A stretch of DNA of 64,000 bases, taken from NCBI GenBank assembly GCA_028571685.1, contig CM053143.1, positions 5,001-69,000 of the forward strand. The letters are read 5' to 3'. Positions 31,370 through 44,690 of this stretch are shown piece after piece; the stretch's first letter is position 1; every line of letters starts with the position of its first letter. Source of the stretch: Heterohyrax brucei (lineage: Eukaryota > Chordata > Mammalia > Hyracoidea > Procaviidae). A model generated the notes under the pieces. That model saw only the letters and a list, made by a program, of their open reading frames with translations. It made no database searches and had not been told where the DNA came from. The translations under genes were made by a program, and so were the position numbers.

Positions 31370-32060
31370 GCAAATCAAAGTAATAAAAAGATAACACCAT
31401 TTGGCCTACCTGGCATGCAAAAATTAAGATGAACACTGTCCACAGGTGCTAAGGCTATGTAGAAATTAGCACTTTTACATAAAAGAGATCAACAGCAAAG
31501 TGCCACAACTTAGGTAATTAATCAGGCAATATATATTAAAATAAAAAGCTGAAGTTGTGTGTGTTCTGTAAGGCAGCAGTCACACTTTTAGGTATCATAT
31601 ACAAATAAAAAACATCAATATATAAACTATTATGAATAAGGGTTTTCATCACAGCATCATTTGTAAAGAAGGAGAAATCTACTAGAAAATATAACCTTGT
31701 CTTTCATCAACAAGACAGTGTTTGAATACTCTAGGATATATCCATCTCGTGGAACACCATATAGCTACTAAAATGGGTTAGATTTGTAGAAACTGACATG
31801 GAAGATGCTCATAGTAAGTGAAAAGGAGAGCTGCGCAGTACCGTGTATAGTATTATCCCATTTATGTAAAAAAGTGAACGCTACATATATTTACATAAAT
31901 AAACAGACAGATACACAAAATATAGCCAACACTGATGACCTTAAAGAGTGATTCCGCAAGAGGGATAAACTGTAATCTTTTCTTTATACATGTGTATTTT
32001 TGTTACCAGCATATATCACATAAAAATTAAGGCAAAAAATCTGATAAATTAAATCACCAT
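31370..32060 (+). mobile_element. Ancient L1 3' end (L1M-like)
   Basis: The sense text 'gaaaaatgcaaatcaaagta' and 'tggaacaccatatagctact', and later 'tgtatagtattatcccattt', resembles the ORF2 end and 3' UTR of old mammalian L1. It is highly diverged, and the subfamily was not assigned. Confidence 0.55.
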
Positions 32061-32467
32061 TCTATTTGTTTTTATATTTCAACAAGACAAATGTAGACTC
32101 TGTGTAGTATATCATCCATTACCCTAGAGTTCTGCTTTAAAATTAATTTTTGCAAATTTAGTATTTTTGGTTCTTTGACTCTAATCACAAAATTATTAAC
32201 AAAAAAATTATCTTCATATTCCAAATCAGAACCCTATCTATGATTTGTATTTAAAGTCCATCTTCCTTAAATGTCAAATTCTAGTTCTTCGACTTTCCTT
32301 TAAACTTCTGAAGCTATTTTCACTAAAACTTTAGGACAAAACAACACAGAGATCTTACACAAGGTGGTTGGTAATTGAAAATCACACAAGAGACTTTTCT
32401 AAACATTAATGCATTTATTTTACATTTCATAAATGCTTATGCCAAGCCAAGTTTGGCATATTCAGGT
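32061..32467. other. Unassigned AT-rich sequence
   Basis: About 400 bp of AT-rich sequence with no recognisable gene, repeat or signal. Confidence 0.5.
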
Positions 32468-33433
32468 CAGTCCAAGATGGCAGAATAGATGGATGCTTCC
32501 TGTGGCCCCCATAACAACAAAGACCAAAGAACAAATGAATCTAGTCCTTATGATATCCTAGGAGCTGAGAACATCAAAGGGAAAGTTAAGAAATTGGACT
32601 GAGTAATCGGAAAGGAACAGTAGCACTGAAAGTACACAGGATTTCACAACCTGACCTGCTGAGAAGCAGCCACATCATGTGGTGGGCCAGCAAGGAGATT
32701 AGTGGGTGTTTTCTTCATCAGAGATGATTGAAGATTCCACAGGTACCTCCAGCCCAGTGAGGGACAGTAGCCAATCATCCAACTAAGTCCTGTGTGTAAT
32801 CTGCTAGGCATGCAGACCTTTCCTTCCATGTGGACCTGTTTTCCTTCTCCTGGAGTTTCCCCTTCGCGTCTCTGAACCGCTCAATGTTAGAGTCTGGCAC
32901 CATAAAGTGACCCAGAAGTAGAACCCTTGAAACCCATTCCAAGACTTTCTTCCTCCTCCCTTCTCTGCCTTGCAACTGGCTCTGGAATCTAATGCCATTA
33001 ACTGAGCTGGAAACAGGGCTCTATGACTTCTGCAAACCATTCTCCAAGAATTGGAATGGGAAACAGTTCAGCAAACTCAGAGAAGGGAAGAAAAAGATAA
33101 AAAAGGTATTTTTTTTCTGCCAACTCTCCTACGCCAGAAAATCAAAGTGGAAAATATTCCTTCACCCAGATTCTGATATAAAGGCATATGCCAACATCAC
33201 AGACACTCAGGGACAGCTGATGACCCCTACCTTTCTCCACAGCTGCAGCCAGACAACTACACCTGTACCAAGTACCCCTGCCCATCTAGGACAGTAGTCA
33301 GGAATGTTCACCACAAACTTGGTGACATGCCATGTGGATACCTGGGTTGAATCCATATACAAATGTAAACTGTACATTTTAAAACAACAAAGCTACAACA
33401 CAATAGGTAAACATAAATAACTACAATTCACTG

Positions 33434-33682
33434 ATGGCTCAGAAACAGCAGTCTGTACCAAAGCACTTAAAGGAGTGGACCATGATCTATTCAGAAAGCT
33501 CTGAGAAAAAAAAAAGAATCAAATTTTGCAGAGGAAGAGAATTACTGCAATTACAAGAGGTAGAATACAAAAGGTTAACATTAAGAATTCTTCAAGGGAT
33601 AAGGAAGGAGATAAGGAAGAATACAGAAGGATATAATGACAAATTAAACAACCTACAAGAAAGCAATGAGTTTAAAAATTAG
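33434..33682 (+). pseudogene. Old L1 ORF1 N-terminal part
   Basis: The 82-codon frame starts MAQKQQSVPKHLKEW and continues with EVEYKRLTLRILQGI and a lysine/asparagine-rich segment, which is the ORF1 N-terminus and coiled-coil entry. It is cut at 33701 by the young L1. The next ORF1 part resumes at 41421, where 'agaattatgtgggactctat' (41579) corresponds to the young copies' text at 35105. It encodes no complete domain. Confidence 0.72.
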
Positions 33683-34704
33683 AAGTTAAAAAACTAATAA
33701 TGGGGGGGCGGAATCAAGATGGCCGACTAAGCACACATCTCCTTACATCCCTCTGGAAACCAAGACCTGAATTGACAATGAAACAGAGCCTTCTGATCAC
33801 CTAATCAGCCTCAGGACACGGCACAGAGCTGTTAATTGGGACTTCATACCACTCAGCGACAAACCTCCTCTCTCTCGCTGACTCCCGCTCCTGGCTAGCC
33901 CCGGCTCTCACGGATGGAAGGTAAACACACCAGTTTGACTTTTTTTTTCCACTGTCTCGGCTGGCGGGCAGAGCTGGGTCTTGCCTGGCGGCTAGACTCG
34001 GACGCGCTGCTGGGGGGACAGGCAGGTGAAATTCCCATGTTCTGAGAGCCAGGCTCAGGACTCTGTTAATCTAGACACTTTGAGCCTTTCGTATTGGAGC
34101 TGCCTCAGTGGGGTTTGTGCAGAGCTCCGCGGTCAGGGTGCAGGACGCCATGTTGGTACCGAGATTTTAGCGGGACCTCGTTCTTAGCCTGGGAGACAGC
34201 GCCTGCAAACGGGACAGCGCTTCTCCTTCAGAAAAGTAGTGATTTTGCACAGTACTGCCTGCATTGGGGTCCCTGCAACAGAAGCAGAGGAATCACTACC
34301 TCTCGGCACCTTTGGCCCCTCTGTCTGCTGCTTGTGTGGAGGACGCCATCTTGGGTACGGTGGCCGCAGCTGGACCTAATTCTTAGCTTGGGAGCCAGAC
34401 CCTGCCCACAGGAGAGCGCTTTTCTATCACAAAACCAGTACTCAACGCATTGTTGGCTAAGGCTAGGCCCTGTCAGCAGAGGCCAATAGGGCAGTAGCAT
34501 TGCTGTATTCTGAACTAGTTTGTTATCATCTGGGGTTGGATATAGTGGCACTTACTTTGTCAGATGAGAAGAGGGACCTCTACCCCTGAAAACCTAACTG
34601 ACTTGTGAACTGGTCAGATACATTTTGCTTTACACTTGAAGACAGCCCAGAGAAACATCTGCATTACATCCTCACAGTACCTCTTCCAGCCTCTATATAC
34701 TCAC

Positions 34705-35649
34705 ATGGGAACCAAAAAGCAACACACAACTGTGGCATACAAGCAATCACTCATGGCTTCAGAAGGCTCCCAAACAAAGCAACCAAGGAGTTTTCCAGAT
34801 GAAGAAACTTTTATGAAAGCATCAGGAAGTGAATACAAATTGATTATATACAGAGCCCTTCTAGACCTTATACAAAATGCAGCAGAACAAAATGAAAAAT
34901 TAAGCAAGTTGTTTGATCTGATGGAACACCAGTACTCTGAAATCCAACAGATCAAGAAGAAAATCAAAGACATAGAAACTTCCATGCAAAGCTAAGAAAA
35001 CAGAATGGAACAAATGCAAAAAAGAATTTCTGCCTTGGAAGACAGAGCTAATGATGCCAGTGTCTATGAGCAGAAATCAGAAAAAAGAAACAAGAAAAAT
35101 GAAGAAACATTAAGAAGCATGTGGGACTCTATTAAGAGGAACAACCTTCAATTAATTGGAGTCCTTGAAGAGGGTGAGACATCTGAGAACACAGACAGTA
35201 TTGTTGCTGAGCTGCTGAAAGAAAACTTCCCAGAAATCATGAAGGAAGAGAATATAGACATCTCAGATGCATATCGTACGCCACCCAATATAGATCTCAA
35301 AAGAAGGACTCCAAGACATATTATAATCAAGCTTAACAAAATCAAACATAAGCAGCAACTCTTAAAGGCAGCAAGACTCAAGGCAAAGCTAACATTCAGA
35401 GGGAAACCCTGTAGGCTGTCATCAGATTTCTCAGCAGAAACCATGCTGGCACGGAGACAGTGGCATGACACATTCAAAGTCTTCAAGGAGAAGAACTTCC
35501 AACCAAGAATTATATATCTTGCAAAATTATCTTTCAAATATGAAAATGAAATTAAGACATTCCCAGATAAACAGAAACTCATAGACTTTGTAAAAACCAA
35601 ACCCAAACTACAAGAAATACTGCAAGAAGTCCTTGGCTTAGAAGAATGA
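34705..35649 (+). pseudogene. L1 ORF1, one nonsense codon
   Basis: 314 codons from MGTKKQHTTVAYKQS, with a single in-frame TAA at 34993-34995 where other copies have CAA after the 'atgcaaagc' text. Layout: N-terminal tail (1-40), coiled coil (about 60-130, heptad-like LFDLMEHQYSEIQQIKKK), RRM-like domain (about 140-240, with WDSIKRNNLQLIGVLE), and C-terminal domain (about 240-314, with ARRQWHDTFKVFKEKNFQPR). It lacks the one-base deletion seen in the LTR-bearing L1s. It lies about 430 bp upstream of ORF2. Confidence 0.93.
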
Positions 35650-36077
35650 AACCACTAACTTTATATATTAGAACAACACACTACTCAATACTCTACTCAT
35701 TTAGGGAAGGGTCCAAAGTCAATCACAGCTTTGATACAGAAAGAAGCAATCTAGTGATCATCATGAAAACTATGATGTCATCATAATAAAAAGAGGGGTT
35801 TACTACAGTTATACTCCTTCCAGATGGAGAGGAAGATGACAAGACTCGTAGTAATTAAAATTGGGTTTATAAATAGTTTATTAAGGGGGTTCATAGGGGC
35901 AGCTGTAAAGCACAACAAAGATGTATCATACCATTTCAAGAAATCTAACACACGAGTCTCAACAACTATAAAACCAGCTCTGAAAAAGGTGAAAAATCAA
36001 CTCACAAAAAAGAGTGTCCCAGTACAGACTAATAAGAACAACAGAGAAAATATGAACATAAAAATAAACATATCACA

Positions 36078-39000
36078 ATGGCAGCAGTGAACACATACCT
36101 ATCAGTAATTAAATTGAATGTGAATGGACTGAATGCTCCAGTAAAGAGACACCGAATTTCATCTTGGATCAAAAGACACGACCCATCCATATGTTGTCTA
36201 CAAGAAACTCACTTGAGACCTAAAGACAGGAACAAACTGAAAATTAAAGGATGGAAGAATATATATCAAGCTAACAATGAACAAAGAAGAGCAGGGGTGG
36301 CAATTCTAATGTGAGACAAAACCAATTTTAATGTCAAATCCAGCATCATGGACAAAGATGGACACTATTTATTGCTGAAAGGTTCAGTACACAAGCAAGT
36401 CTTAACTATATTAAATAGTTATGCACCTAATGTCAGAGCACCTAAATATGTCAAAGAAACACTGACTACGCTCAAAAGAGAGTTAGATGACTCCACAATA
36501 ATAGTGGGAGACTTTAACACTCCACTCTCATTACTAGACAGATCATCTAGAAAAAAGCTCATTAAGGATACAGAAGAACTCATTGACACAATTAACAAAC
36601 TAAACCTCATTGTGTATACAGAACTTTCCACCCATCAGCAGACAACTACACCTTCTTCTCCACTGCACATGGAACATTCTCCAGAATTGACCACGTGATA
36701 GGACATAATGCAATGCTCAACAAAATCCATACCACTGAATTACTGCAAAGCATCTTCTCGGATCATAAAGCCATAAAAGTTGAAATCAATAGCAGAAAAA
36801 GCACAGACAGAAAGTGGAACTCTTGGAAACTGAACAACATCTTGCTCAAAAAAACATGGGTTATAGAGGAAATCAAGGATGAATTAAAGAAATTCATGGA
36901 TTCCAATGAGAACGAAAACACTTCCTACCAGAACCTATGGGATACAGCCAAAGCAGTGTTCAGAGGTCTGTTTATCTCCATAAATGCACACATCGGGAAG
37001 GAAGAAAGAAACCAAATCAAGGAACTAACTCTACAGCTTGAATAAGTAGAAAGAGAACAACAGAGGAACCCCTCGGGCACTGGAAGAAATGAGATCATAA
37101 AGATTAGAGCAGAGCTAAATGAATTAGAGGATAGAAAAACAATTGAAAAAATTGAAAAGACCAAAAGCCAGTTTTTTGAAAAGATCAACAAAATTGATAA
37201 ACCACTGGCTAAACTTACTAAAGAAAGGCAGGAAAGGAAACAAATAACCCAAATTAGAAATGAGAGGGGAGTTGTCATCACAGATGCAACAGAAATCAAA
37301 AATATCATAACAGAATACTATGAAAGACTGTACCGTAACAAATTTGAAAACCTAGGGGAAATGGACCAATTCCTTGATTCACACCACCTACCCAAATTAT
37401 CACAACGTGAAGCAGAACAACTTAATAAACCCATCACAAAGGAAGAGATTGAAAAGGTGATCAAAACACTGCCAACCAAAAAAAGTCCAGGCCGAGATGG
37501 CTTCACGGCAGAATGCTACCAAGCATTTAGAGAAGAGTTATCGCCCATACTACTTAGACTATTTCACAGTGTAGAAAGGGATGGAGTACTCCCAAACTCA
37601 TTCTATGAAGCGAGCATAACCCTGATACCTAAGCCGGGGAAAGATCCAACAAAGACAGAGAACTACAGACCGATATCACTTATGAACCTAGATCCCAAAA
37701 TCTTCAACAAAATTCTTGCCAACAGAATACAACAACATGTCAAGAAAATAATCCATCATGACCAAGTGGGATTCATACCAGGGATGCAAGGCTGGTTCAA
37801 CATCAGGAAAACAATTAATGTGATTAACCACATAAATAACACAAAAGACAAAGATCACCTGATTTTGCCCATCGATGCCGAAAAGGCATTTGATAAAGTC
37901 CAACACCCATTCATGCTAAAAACTCTTAGCAAAATGGGCATAGACGGCAAATTCCTCAACACAATAAGGGCCATTTATACAAAGCCAATTGCCCACATCA
38001 GCCTGAATGGAGAGAGACTGAAAGACTTTCCACTGAGATCAGGAACTAGACAAGGATGCCCACTGTCACCTCTCCTATTCAACATTGTGCTAGAAGTTCT
38101 AGCCAGAGCAATTCGACAAGACGAAGAAATAAAGGGCATCTGCATCGGCAAAGAGGATGTTAAAATCTCCCTGTTTGCAGATTATGTGATTGTATATGCA
38201 GAGAACCCCAAGGAATCTATAAGTAAGCTACTCAAACTGATAGAAGAGTTTAGCAAAGTCTCAGGATACAAGATAACATCAGTAAATCAGTAGGTTTCCT
38301 TCATACCGTCAACAAAACTGTTAAGGAGGAAATTATTAAGTCAATACCATTTATGATAGCCCCTAAGAAGATAAAGTACCTAGGAATTAATCTAACCAGA
38401 GAAACAGCAGACCTTTACAAAGAGAACTACAAGTCCTTACTACAAGAAACTAAGAGAGACTTAGATAAATGGAAAAACCTACCCTGCTCATGGATAGGAA
38501 GACTACTTAACATTGTGAAAATGTCTATTTTACCCAAAGCAATTTATTTATATAATACAATCCCAATACAAGTTCCAGCATCATTTTTTAATGAGATGGA
38601 GAAACAAATCACCAATTTTGTTTGGAAAGGGAAGAAGCCCTGGATATGTAAGGTACTACTAAAGAAGAAGAACAACTGGGAGGCCTCTCATTACCCGACC
38701 TTAGAACATACTACACTGCCATAGTGGTCAAAACAGCCTGGTACAGGTACAAGAACAGACAGATCGATCAATGGAACAGAATTCAGACCCCAGAGATGAC
38801 ACCATCTGCCTATGAACAGTTGATATTTGACAAAGGCCCTAAGACATTAAACTGGGGTAAAAACAGTATCTTCAACAAATGGTGCTGGCAAAATTGGTTA
38901 TCCATCTGCAATACACTGAATCAAGATCCATATCTTACACCTTATGCAAAAACCAACTCCAACTGGATAAAAGACCTAAATATCAAACCTAAAACGAGAA

Positions 39001-39899
39001 AGCTCATCCAAGAAAAAGTAGGAACAACAATGGAAGTTTTAATAGACAATGAGGACAGACTCCAAAATCTGTCAAAGAAACCTCAATCAACAGAAGAGAA
39101 AGTAGATAAATGGGAACTATTAAGAATCAAACACTTTTGCTCATCCAAAGACTTTATTAATAGAATTAAAAGAACACCCACAGAATGGGAAAAAGTATTT
39201 GGCAACTCTATGTCAGACTGACGTCTGATCTCCATAATCTATAAGATACTACAAAATATCAAGAAGAAGAAGATAAACCATCCAATTAAGCGATGGGCAA
39301 AGGAGATGGACAGACACTTCATTAAAGAGGAGATCCAGGCAGCCAAAAAACACATGCGGACATGTTCACAATCTTTAGTTATTAAAGAAATTTAAATCAA
39401 GACAACAATGAGATACCATCTCACCCCAACAAGATTGGCCATGATCCAGAAAACACAAAACAACAAATGCTGGAGAAGCTGTGGAAAAAGTGGAACCCTC
39501 CTACACTGTTGGTGGGGTCGCAAAATGGTCCAGCCTCTTTGTAAGGCAATCTGGTGCTTCCTTAAAAAAATGGATACTGATATACCATTTGACCCAGTAA
39601 TTCCACTACTTGGAATATATCCTACAGATTCAAGGCCTTTCACATCAACGGACACATGCACCAGAATGTTTATCACAGCACAGTCCACGATAGCAAAACA
39701 ATGGAATCAACCCAGATGCCCAACAATAGAAGAATGGATAGGTAAACTGTGGTACATATACTCAATGGAGCACTACGCAAGGATAAAGAATAACGATGAT
39801 TCCAAGAAACATCTCCTAACCTGGTTTCAACTGGAAGACATTATGTTGAGTGAAAGTAGTCAGCGACAAAAGGACAAATACTGTATGAGACTTCTATGA
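36078..39899 (+). pseudogene. L1 ORF2 (endonuclease/reverse transcriptase), few disruptions
   Basis: Starts MAAVNTYLSVIKLNVNGLN at 36078 and spans 1274 codons' worth to the stop at 39897. The endonuclease (36078-36790) shows CCLQETHLRPKD, a GDFNTP block and a FSDHKAI block. The reverse transcriptase (about 37500-38700) shows [20 protein letters not shown] and [15 protein letters not shown]. The FADD motif reads FADY (about 38173-38184), losing an essential aspartate. The C-terminal part (38724-39899) is well kept. About three frameshifts (near 36690, 38280-38350 and 38715) and at least two nonsense codons (near 36312 and 37043) also break it. Confidence 0.92.
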
Positions 39900-40002
39900 T
39901 AAGATCTCAAAAACAGACTTGTGTATAGAAGAAAAGACTCTTTGACAGCTGCAAGGGAGGGGAGGGAGGGAGGGTTTGGGGGGGAGGGTTTAGTTTAGAT
40001 AG

Positions 40003-40502
40003 TGTTTTAGTCAGCTAGGCTGCTCTAACAGAAATACCACAGAGTGGATGGCTTTAACAAAGAAAGATTTATTCTTACACAGTCCGGTAGTTTGCAAGTC
40101 CATATTCAGGGTGTCCACTCCAGGGAAAGACTTTCCCCTCGTCGGCTCTGGAGAAAAGTCCGATATTGCATCAGTCATTGTCCAGGGAGTGTCCTAACGC
40201 AAGAACCTCTGGTCTGAACGACGCGCTCTGCTCCCGGTGCTGCTTGCTTGGTGGTAGCGAGGTTCTCAAATTGTCCTTGGTTCTTTCTCCTTTTATTCCT
40301 TGCAAGCTAAAAGCATTAAGGGTGGGGCAAGCCATACTCCAGGGAAACTTCCCCCATAGCAGGAATTCACAGCCCCACCCTAATCCTTTAACATACAGGT
40401 TAGCAAAACCACACAATGGAGGACAGTCCCAAGATACTGGGAACCATATCCCAGCCACGTGGCTGCACACATTTTTAGGGGGACACAATTCAAACCATGA
40501 CA
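40003..40502 (-). repeat. Solo MaLR LTR in the L1 3' UTR
   Basis: A complete LTR in antisense, from TGTTTTAGTCAGCTAGGC to CAAACCATGACA. The 5-bp target duplication GATAG lies at 39998-40002 and 40503-40507. It is closely related to the LTRs at 9580 and 11036 (500 bp). It is younger than its host L1. Confidence 0.95.
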
Positions 40503-41420
40503 GATAGTTACTAGAAATCTAGTTGGGAGAAAGCGGTGATAGCACACATTAGGAACAAGAACAACACTAAGTGGACTTCAGCATAACTTGAGTACTCCTT
40601 CCATCTTAACTCATTACTGCAAGGAGAGAGTAGCTGGGGCGGGGGGCGGGGGACCATGCTCTTAGGCAAATTCCAGGCCAATTGGCACAACTAGCATTTT
40701 GCTAAGAGAGCTCTCTGCACCCCACAATGATGAGTGGTATCTGGGGTCTTATAAGCTGCCAAGCTGCCATCCGAGGACACAGCAAATGGTCCCAACTCAA
40801 CAGGAACGGATGCTCACTGAGGACCAAAATGGCATGCGGTAAAGACAACCGAGAAGACGGAGAGACCCATAAGAGTGGGTGCCTACATCGACTTGGGACA
40901 GCAAGAACTGGATGGTGCCCGGCCACCACCAGTGATAGCCATGATGGAGCTCACAGAGAGGAGTCTCACTGGCAACACAAGAATAAAGAGGTACATCATT
41001 AGATCTCCACTAACAGACTTCAACTGATTGTCCAGCGGTTTTGGGGTTCCTTTGAGAGCATGGCCCCCTGCCCTGATGCTGCCCTTTCCCATAAATTATA
41101 ACAAAGTTCCACTCTTTGGACAGGAATGGATTGGACTTGGCAAGGCAGAGTGACCATATATTGGAAGCACTTTATGGTTCTATATATCTATAGGATATCA
41201 TCTTGCTGACCTCTGGCTGGAGGAAGGGGAGTGGACGGACAGGAGGGGAAACGAGACTGTCGGGAGGATGAGACATGTATGGAGCAGAGAGGAATAGTGT
41301 GCTGTCACCGGACAGTGAGAGCAGTGGAAGCTGCATATAGGTGGGCATGTAAATTTATATGTGAATATACATTTTCACTCAGTTATGTTAAATAAAAATT
41401 AAAAAAAAAAAACTAATAAT

Positions 41421-41799
41421 AAAAGTACAGAATCAGATAACTCAACATAAAGTCAAAGGAGCAGCACTGAGGCAATGGAAGCCCAAATTAGTGAGAATGA
41501 TGATAGAGCATGTGACATCAACGTATCTGAGGAAAAATGAGGTAAGAGAACTAAAAAACAACAATCAAGGAACATTAAGAATTATGTGGGACTCTATAAA
41601 GAGGAATAACCTACAAGGGATTGAGTACCATAACAGGGGGGATAACAGAAAACAGACAGAGAACTGTTGAAGATTTACAGACAGAAAACTTTCCTGACAT
41701 CAGGAAAGATGAAAAGATATCTATCCAAAATACTCCATGAACTCCATACAAGATAGTTCCCAAAAGAAGGACAGCAAGGCATATTACAGTCAAACTTGC
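41421..41799 (+). pseudogene. Old L1 ORF1 middle part
   Basis: Continuation of the old L1 ORF1 after the young L1. It is recognisable by 'tgtgggactctataaagagg' and 'gaaaactttcctgacatc', which match the RRM-like region of the young ORF1 at 35118-35245. It has stops in all frames and ends at the LTR at 41800. Confidence 0.7.
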
Positions 41800-42324
41800 T
41801 GTTTTAGTCAGCTAGTGCTGCGCTAATGGAAATACCACAGAGTGGATGGCTTTCACAAATGAAAGTTTATTCTTACGCAGTCTGGTAGGCTGCAAGTCCA
41901 AATTCAGTACATCTGCTCGAGGGGAAGGTTTTCCCCCTTGTCAGCTCTGGAGGAAAGTCCAGTATTGCATCAGTCTTTCTCCAGGGAGAGTCTTGGCTCA
42001 GGAACCTCAGATCTGAAGAATGTGCTCTTCTCCTGGTGCTGCTTTCTTGAAGGTGTCATTTTTCCCAATTCTCTGCTTGCTTCCCTTTCATTTTTTCTCT
42101 TGCAGGGTTAAAGGATTAACGGTGAGGCAAGCCATATTCCAAGGAAACTCCCTTTACAGTGGGCAGGGAGGTAATCCTAGGAAGGGGTTTACAGTCCCAC
42201 CCTAGTCCTTTAACATACAGCATAGGAAAATCACAAAATGGAGAACAGTCACAGAATACAGGGAATCATGGCCTAGCCATATGACTTCACACGTCTTGAG
42301 GGGGACACAACTCAATCCATGACA
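41800..42324 (-). repeat. Solo MaLR LTR, older subtype
   Basis: An antisense LTR from TGTTTTAGTCAGCTAGTGCT to CTCAATCCATGACA, 525 bp, with a 5-bp target duplication CTTGC at 41795-41799 and 42325-42329. It interrupts the old L1 ORF1. Its interior is also present, in the other orientation, at 27180-27266. Confidence 0.93.
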
Positions 42325-42329
42325 CTTGC

Positions 42330-42578
42330 CAAAACAAAAGATAAGGAGATACTTTTCAAAGTAGCTACGGAGAAATGAAAAATAGCCTAGTAAGGGAAAA
42401 TTGTAAGACTAAGCTTGGACTATTCAGCAGAAAAGATGTAGGCAAGAATGCAATACAATCACGTATACAAAGCCTTGAAGGAAAATAATTGCCATCCAAG
42501 AATTATGTATCCAGCAAAATTATCTCTCAAACATGATGACGAATTTAGGACATCTCCAGGTACACAGAAATTTAGGGA
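42330..42578 (+). pseudogene. Old L1 ORF1 C-terminal part
   Basis: Reads 'gcagaaaagatgtaggcaag' and 'aattgccatccaagaattat' (compare the young ORF1 at 35430-35520). The frame 42448-42578 gives YKALKENNCHPRIMYPAKLS. It is interrupted at 42578 by the truncated L1. The remainder resumes at 44691 with 'agaaatactaaagggagtcc'. Confidence 0.75.
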
Positions 42579-44690
42579 AATTGATCAACAGAACAGAATT
42601 GAGACCCCAGAGATGACACCATCGGCCTATGAACAGTTGATATTCGACAAAGGCCCTAAGACATTAAACTGGGGTTAAAACAGTATCTTCAACAAATGTT
42701 GCTGGCAAAATTGGATAAACATCTCCAATAAACTGAAACAAGATCCATATCTTACACCTTATACAAAAACCAACTTCACCCGGATAAAAGACCTAAATAT
42801 CAAACCTAAAACGATAACGCTCGTCCAAGAAAAGGTAGGAACAACAATGGAAGTTTTAATACACAATGTGCACAGACTCCTAAATCTGTCAAACAAACCA
42901 CAATCAACACAAGAGAAAATAGATAAATGGAAACTATTAAGAATCAAACACTTTTGCTCATACAAAGTCTTTATTAATAGAATTAAAAGAACACCTGCAG
43001 AATGGGAAAAAAATATTTGGTAACTCTATGTCTGACCGACACCTGACTCCGTAATCTATAAGATACTACAAAAAATCAACAAGAAGAAGATGAATCATCC
43101 AATTAAGTGATGGGCAAAGGAGATGGACAGACAGTTCACTAAAGAGGAGATCCAGGCAGCAGAAAAACACATGAGAACATGTTCATGATTTTAGTTATTA
43201 AAGAAATTCAAATCAAGACTACAGTGAGATACCATCTCACCCCAACAAGGTTGGTCATGATGCAGAAAACATAAAACAACAAATGCTGGAGAGGCTGTGG
43301 AGAAAGTGGAACCCTCCTACACTGTTGATGGGGTTACAAAATGTCCCAGCCTCTTTGGAAAGCAATCTGGCACTTCCTTAAAAAATGGATATTTACATAT
43401 CATTTGACCCAGTCATTCCACTACTTGGAATATGTCCTACAGAATCAAGGCCTTTCACATCAATGGACACATGCACAAGAATGTTTATCTCAGCACAGTC
43501 CACAAGAGCAAAACGATGGAATCAACCCAGATGCCCAACAACAGAAGAATGGATAGGTAAACTATGGTACATATACTAAATGGAGCACTACGCAAGGATA
43601 AAGAATAACGATGATTCCTGGAAACATTTCCTAACTTGGTTTCAACTGGAAGACATTATGTTGAGTGAAAGCAGTCAGCAACAAAAGGACAAATATTGAA
43701 TGAGACTTCTATGATAAGATCTCAAAAACAGACTTGTGTATAGAAGAAAAGACTCTTTGACAGCTGCAGGAGAGGGGAGGGAGGGAAGAAGAGGAGGGTA
43801 GAGTTTAGATTAGATAGTTGCTAGAAATCTGGTTGGGAGAAATCGGTGACAGCACACATTAGAAACAAGAACAACATTAAGTGGACTTCACCATAATTTG
43901 AATACTACTTCCATCTTAACCCAATATTACAAGGAGAGAGTAGCTGGGGCAGGGGGCATGGGACCATGCTCTTAGGCGAAATTGAGGCCAATTGACAAAA
44001 CTAGCATTTTGCTAAGGGGGCTGTCTGCACCCTGCATTTGTGAGTGGCGTCTGGAGTCTTAAGAGCTACCATCTGAGGGCACAGCAAATGGTCCCAACTC
44101 AGCAGGAATGGATGCTCACCAGGGACCAAAATGACATGGGGTAAAGACAACCTAGAAGATAGAGAGACCCACATGAGTGGGTGCCTACATCAACTTGGGA
44201 CCAGAAGAACCGGATGGTGCCCAGCCACCACCAGTGATCGCAGTGATGGAGCTCACTCACTTGAGTCACACTGACAACACAAGAATTAAGTGGTGCACCC
44301 TGAGATCTCCACTAAAAGACCACAATTGATGGTCCAGCAGTTTCGGGGTTCCCCTGAGAGCATGGCCCCTGGCAATTGCCCCTAAATCATAATGAAGGTC
44401 CACTCTTTGGACATAAATGGATTGGACTTGGCAATGCAGAGAGAACGTATATTGGATGCCCTTTATGGTTCTATACATCTATAGGATATGATCCTGCTGA
44501 CCTCTGGTTGGAGGAAGGAGAATGGGTGGAGAGGAGGGGAAAGGAGACTGTTTGGAGGATGAGACATGTATGGAGCAGAGAGGAATAGTGTGCTGTCACC
44601 GGAGAGGGAGAGCAGTGGAAGCTGCATATAGGTGAGCATGTAAATTTATACATTTACACTCGGTCATATCAAATAAAAAAAAATAGAGAA
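42579..44690 (+). mobile_element. 5'-truncated L1 LINE
   Basis: Begins in the ORF2 C-terminal region ('attgagaccccagagatgac') and ends with a 3' UTR and an A-rich tail at about 44672-44690. The target duplication AGAAATTTAGGGA lies at 42566-42578 and 44691-44703. It contains the ORF2 end (frames 43341-43579 and others, all broken). Its left part, together with the old L1 and LTR flank, has an inverted paralogue at 25291-27266. Confidence 0.92.

Larger units (their letters stand above)
33702..41406 (+). mobile_element. Nearly intact full-length young L1 LINE
   Basis: The 5' end is at 33702 ('ggggggcggaatcaagatgg'). It has a 5' UTR to 34704, ORF1 34705-35649, ORF2 36078-39899, a 3' UTR, and a poly-A tail at about 41398-41412. 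A 14-bp target duplication AAAAAACTAATAAT lies at 33688-33701 and 41407-41420. An LTR (40003-40502) later entered the 3' UTR. The inter-ORF spacer is simple, with no LTR, one copy only and ACCAC once at 35651. That makes it the empty-site reference for the two LTR-bearing L1s. Confidence 0.95.

Noticed and set aside
35148-35606. 152-codon minus-strand frame
   Set aside because: Antisense shadow of L1 ORF1. Equivalent antisense frames occur at the other L1 copies.
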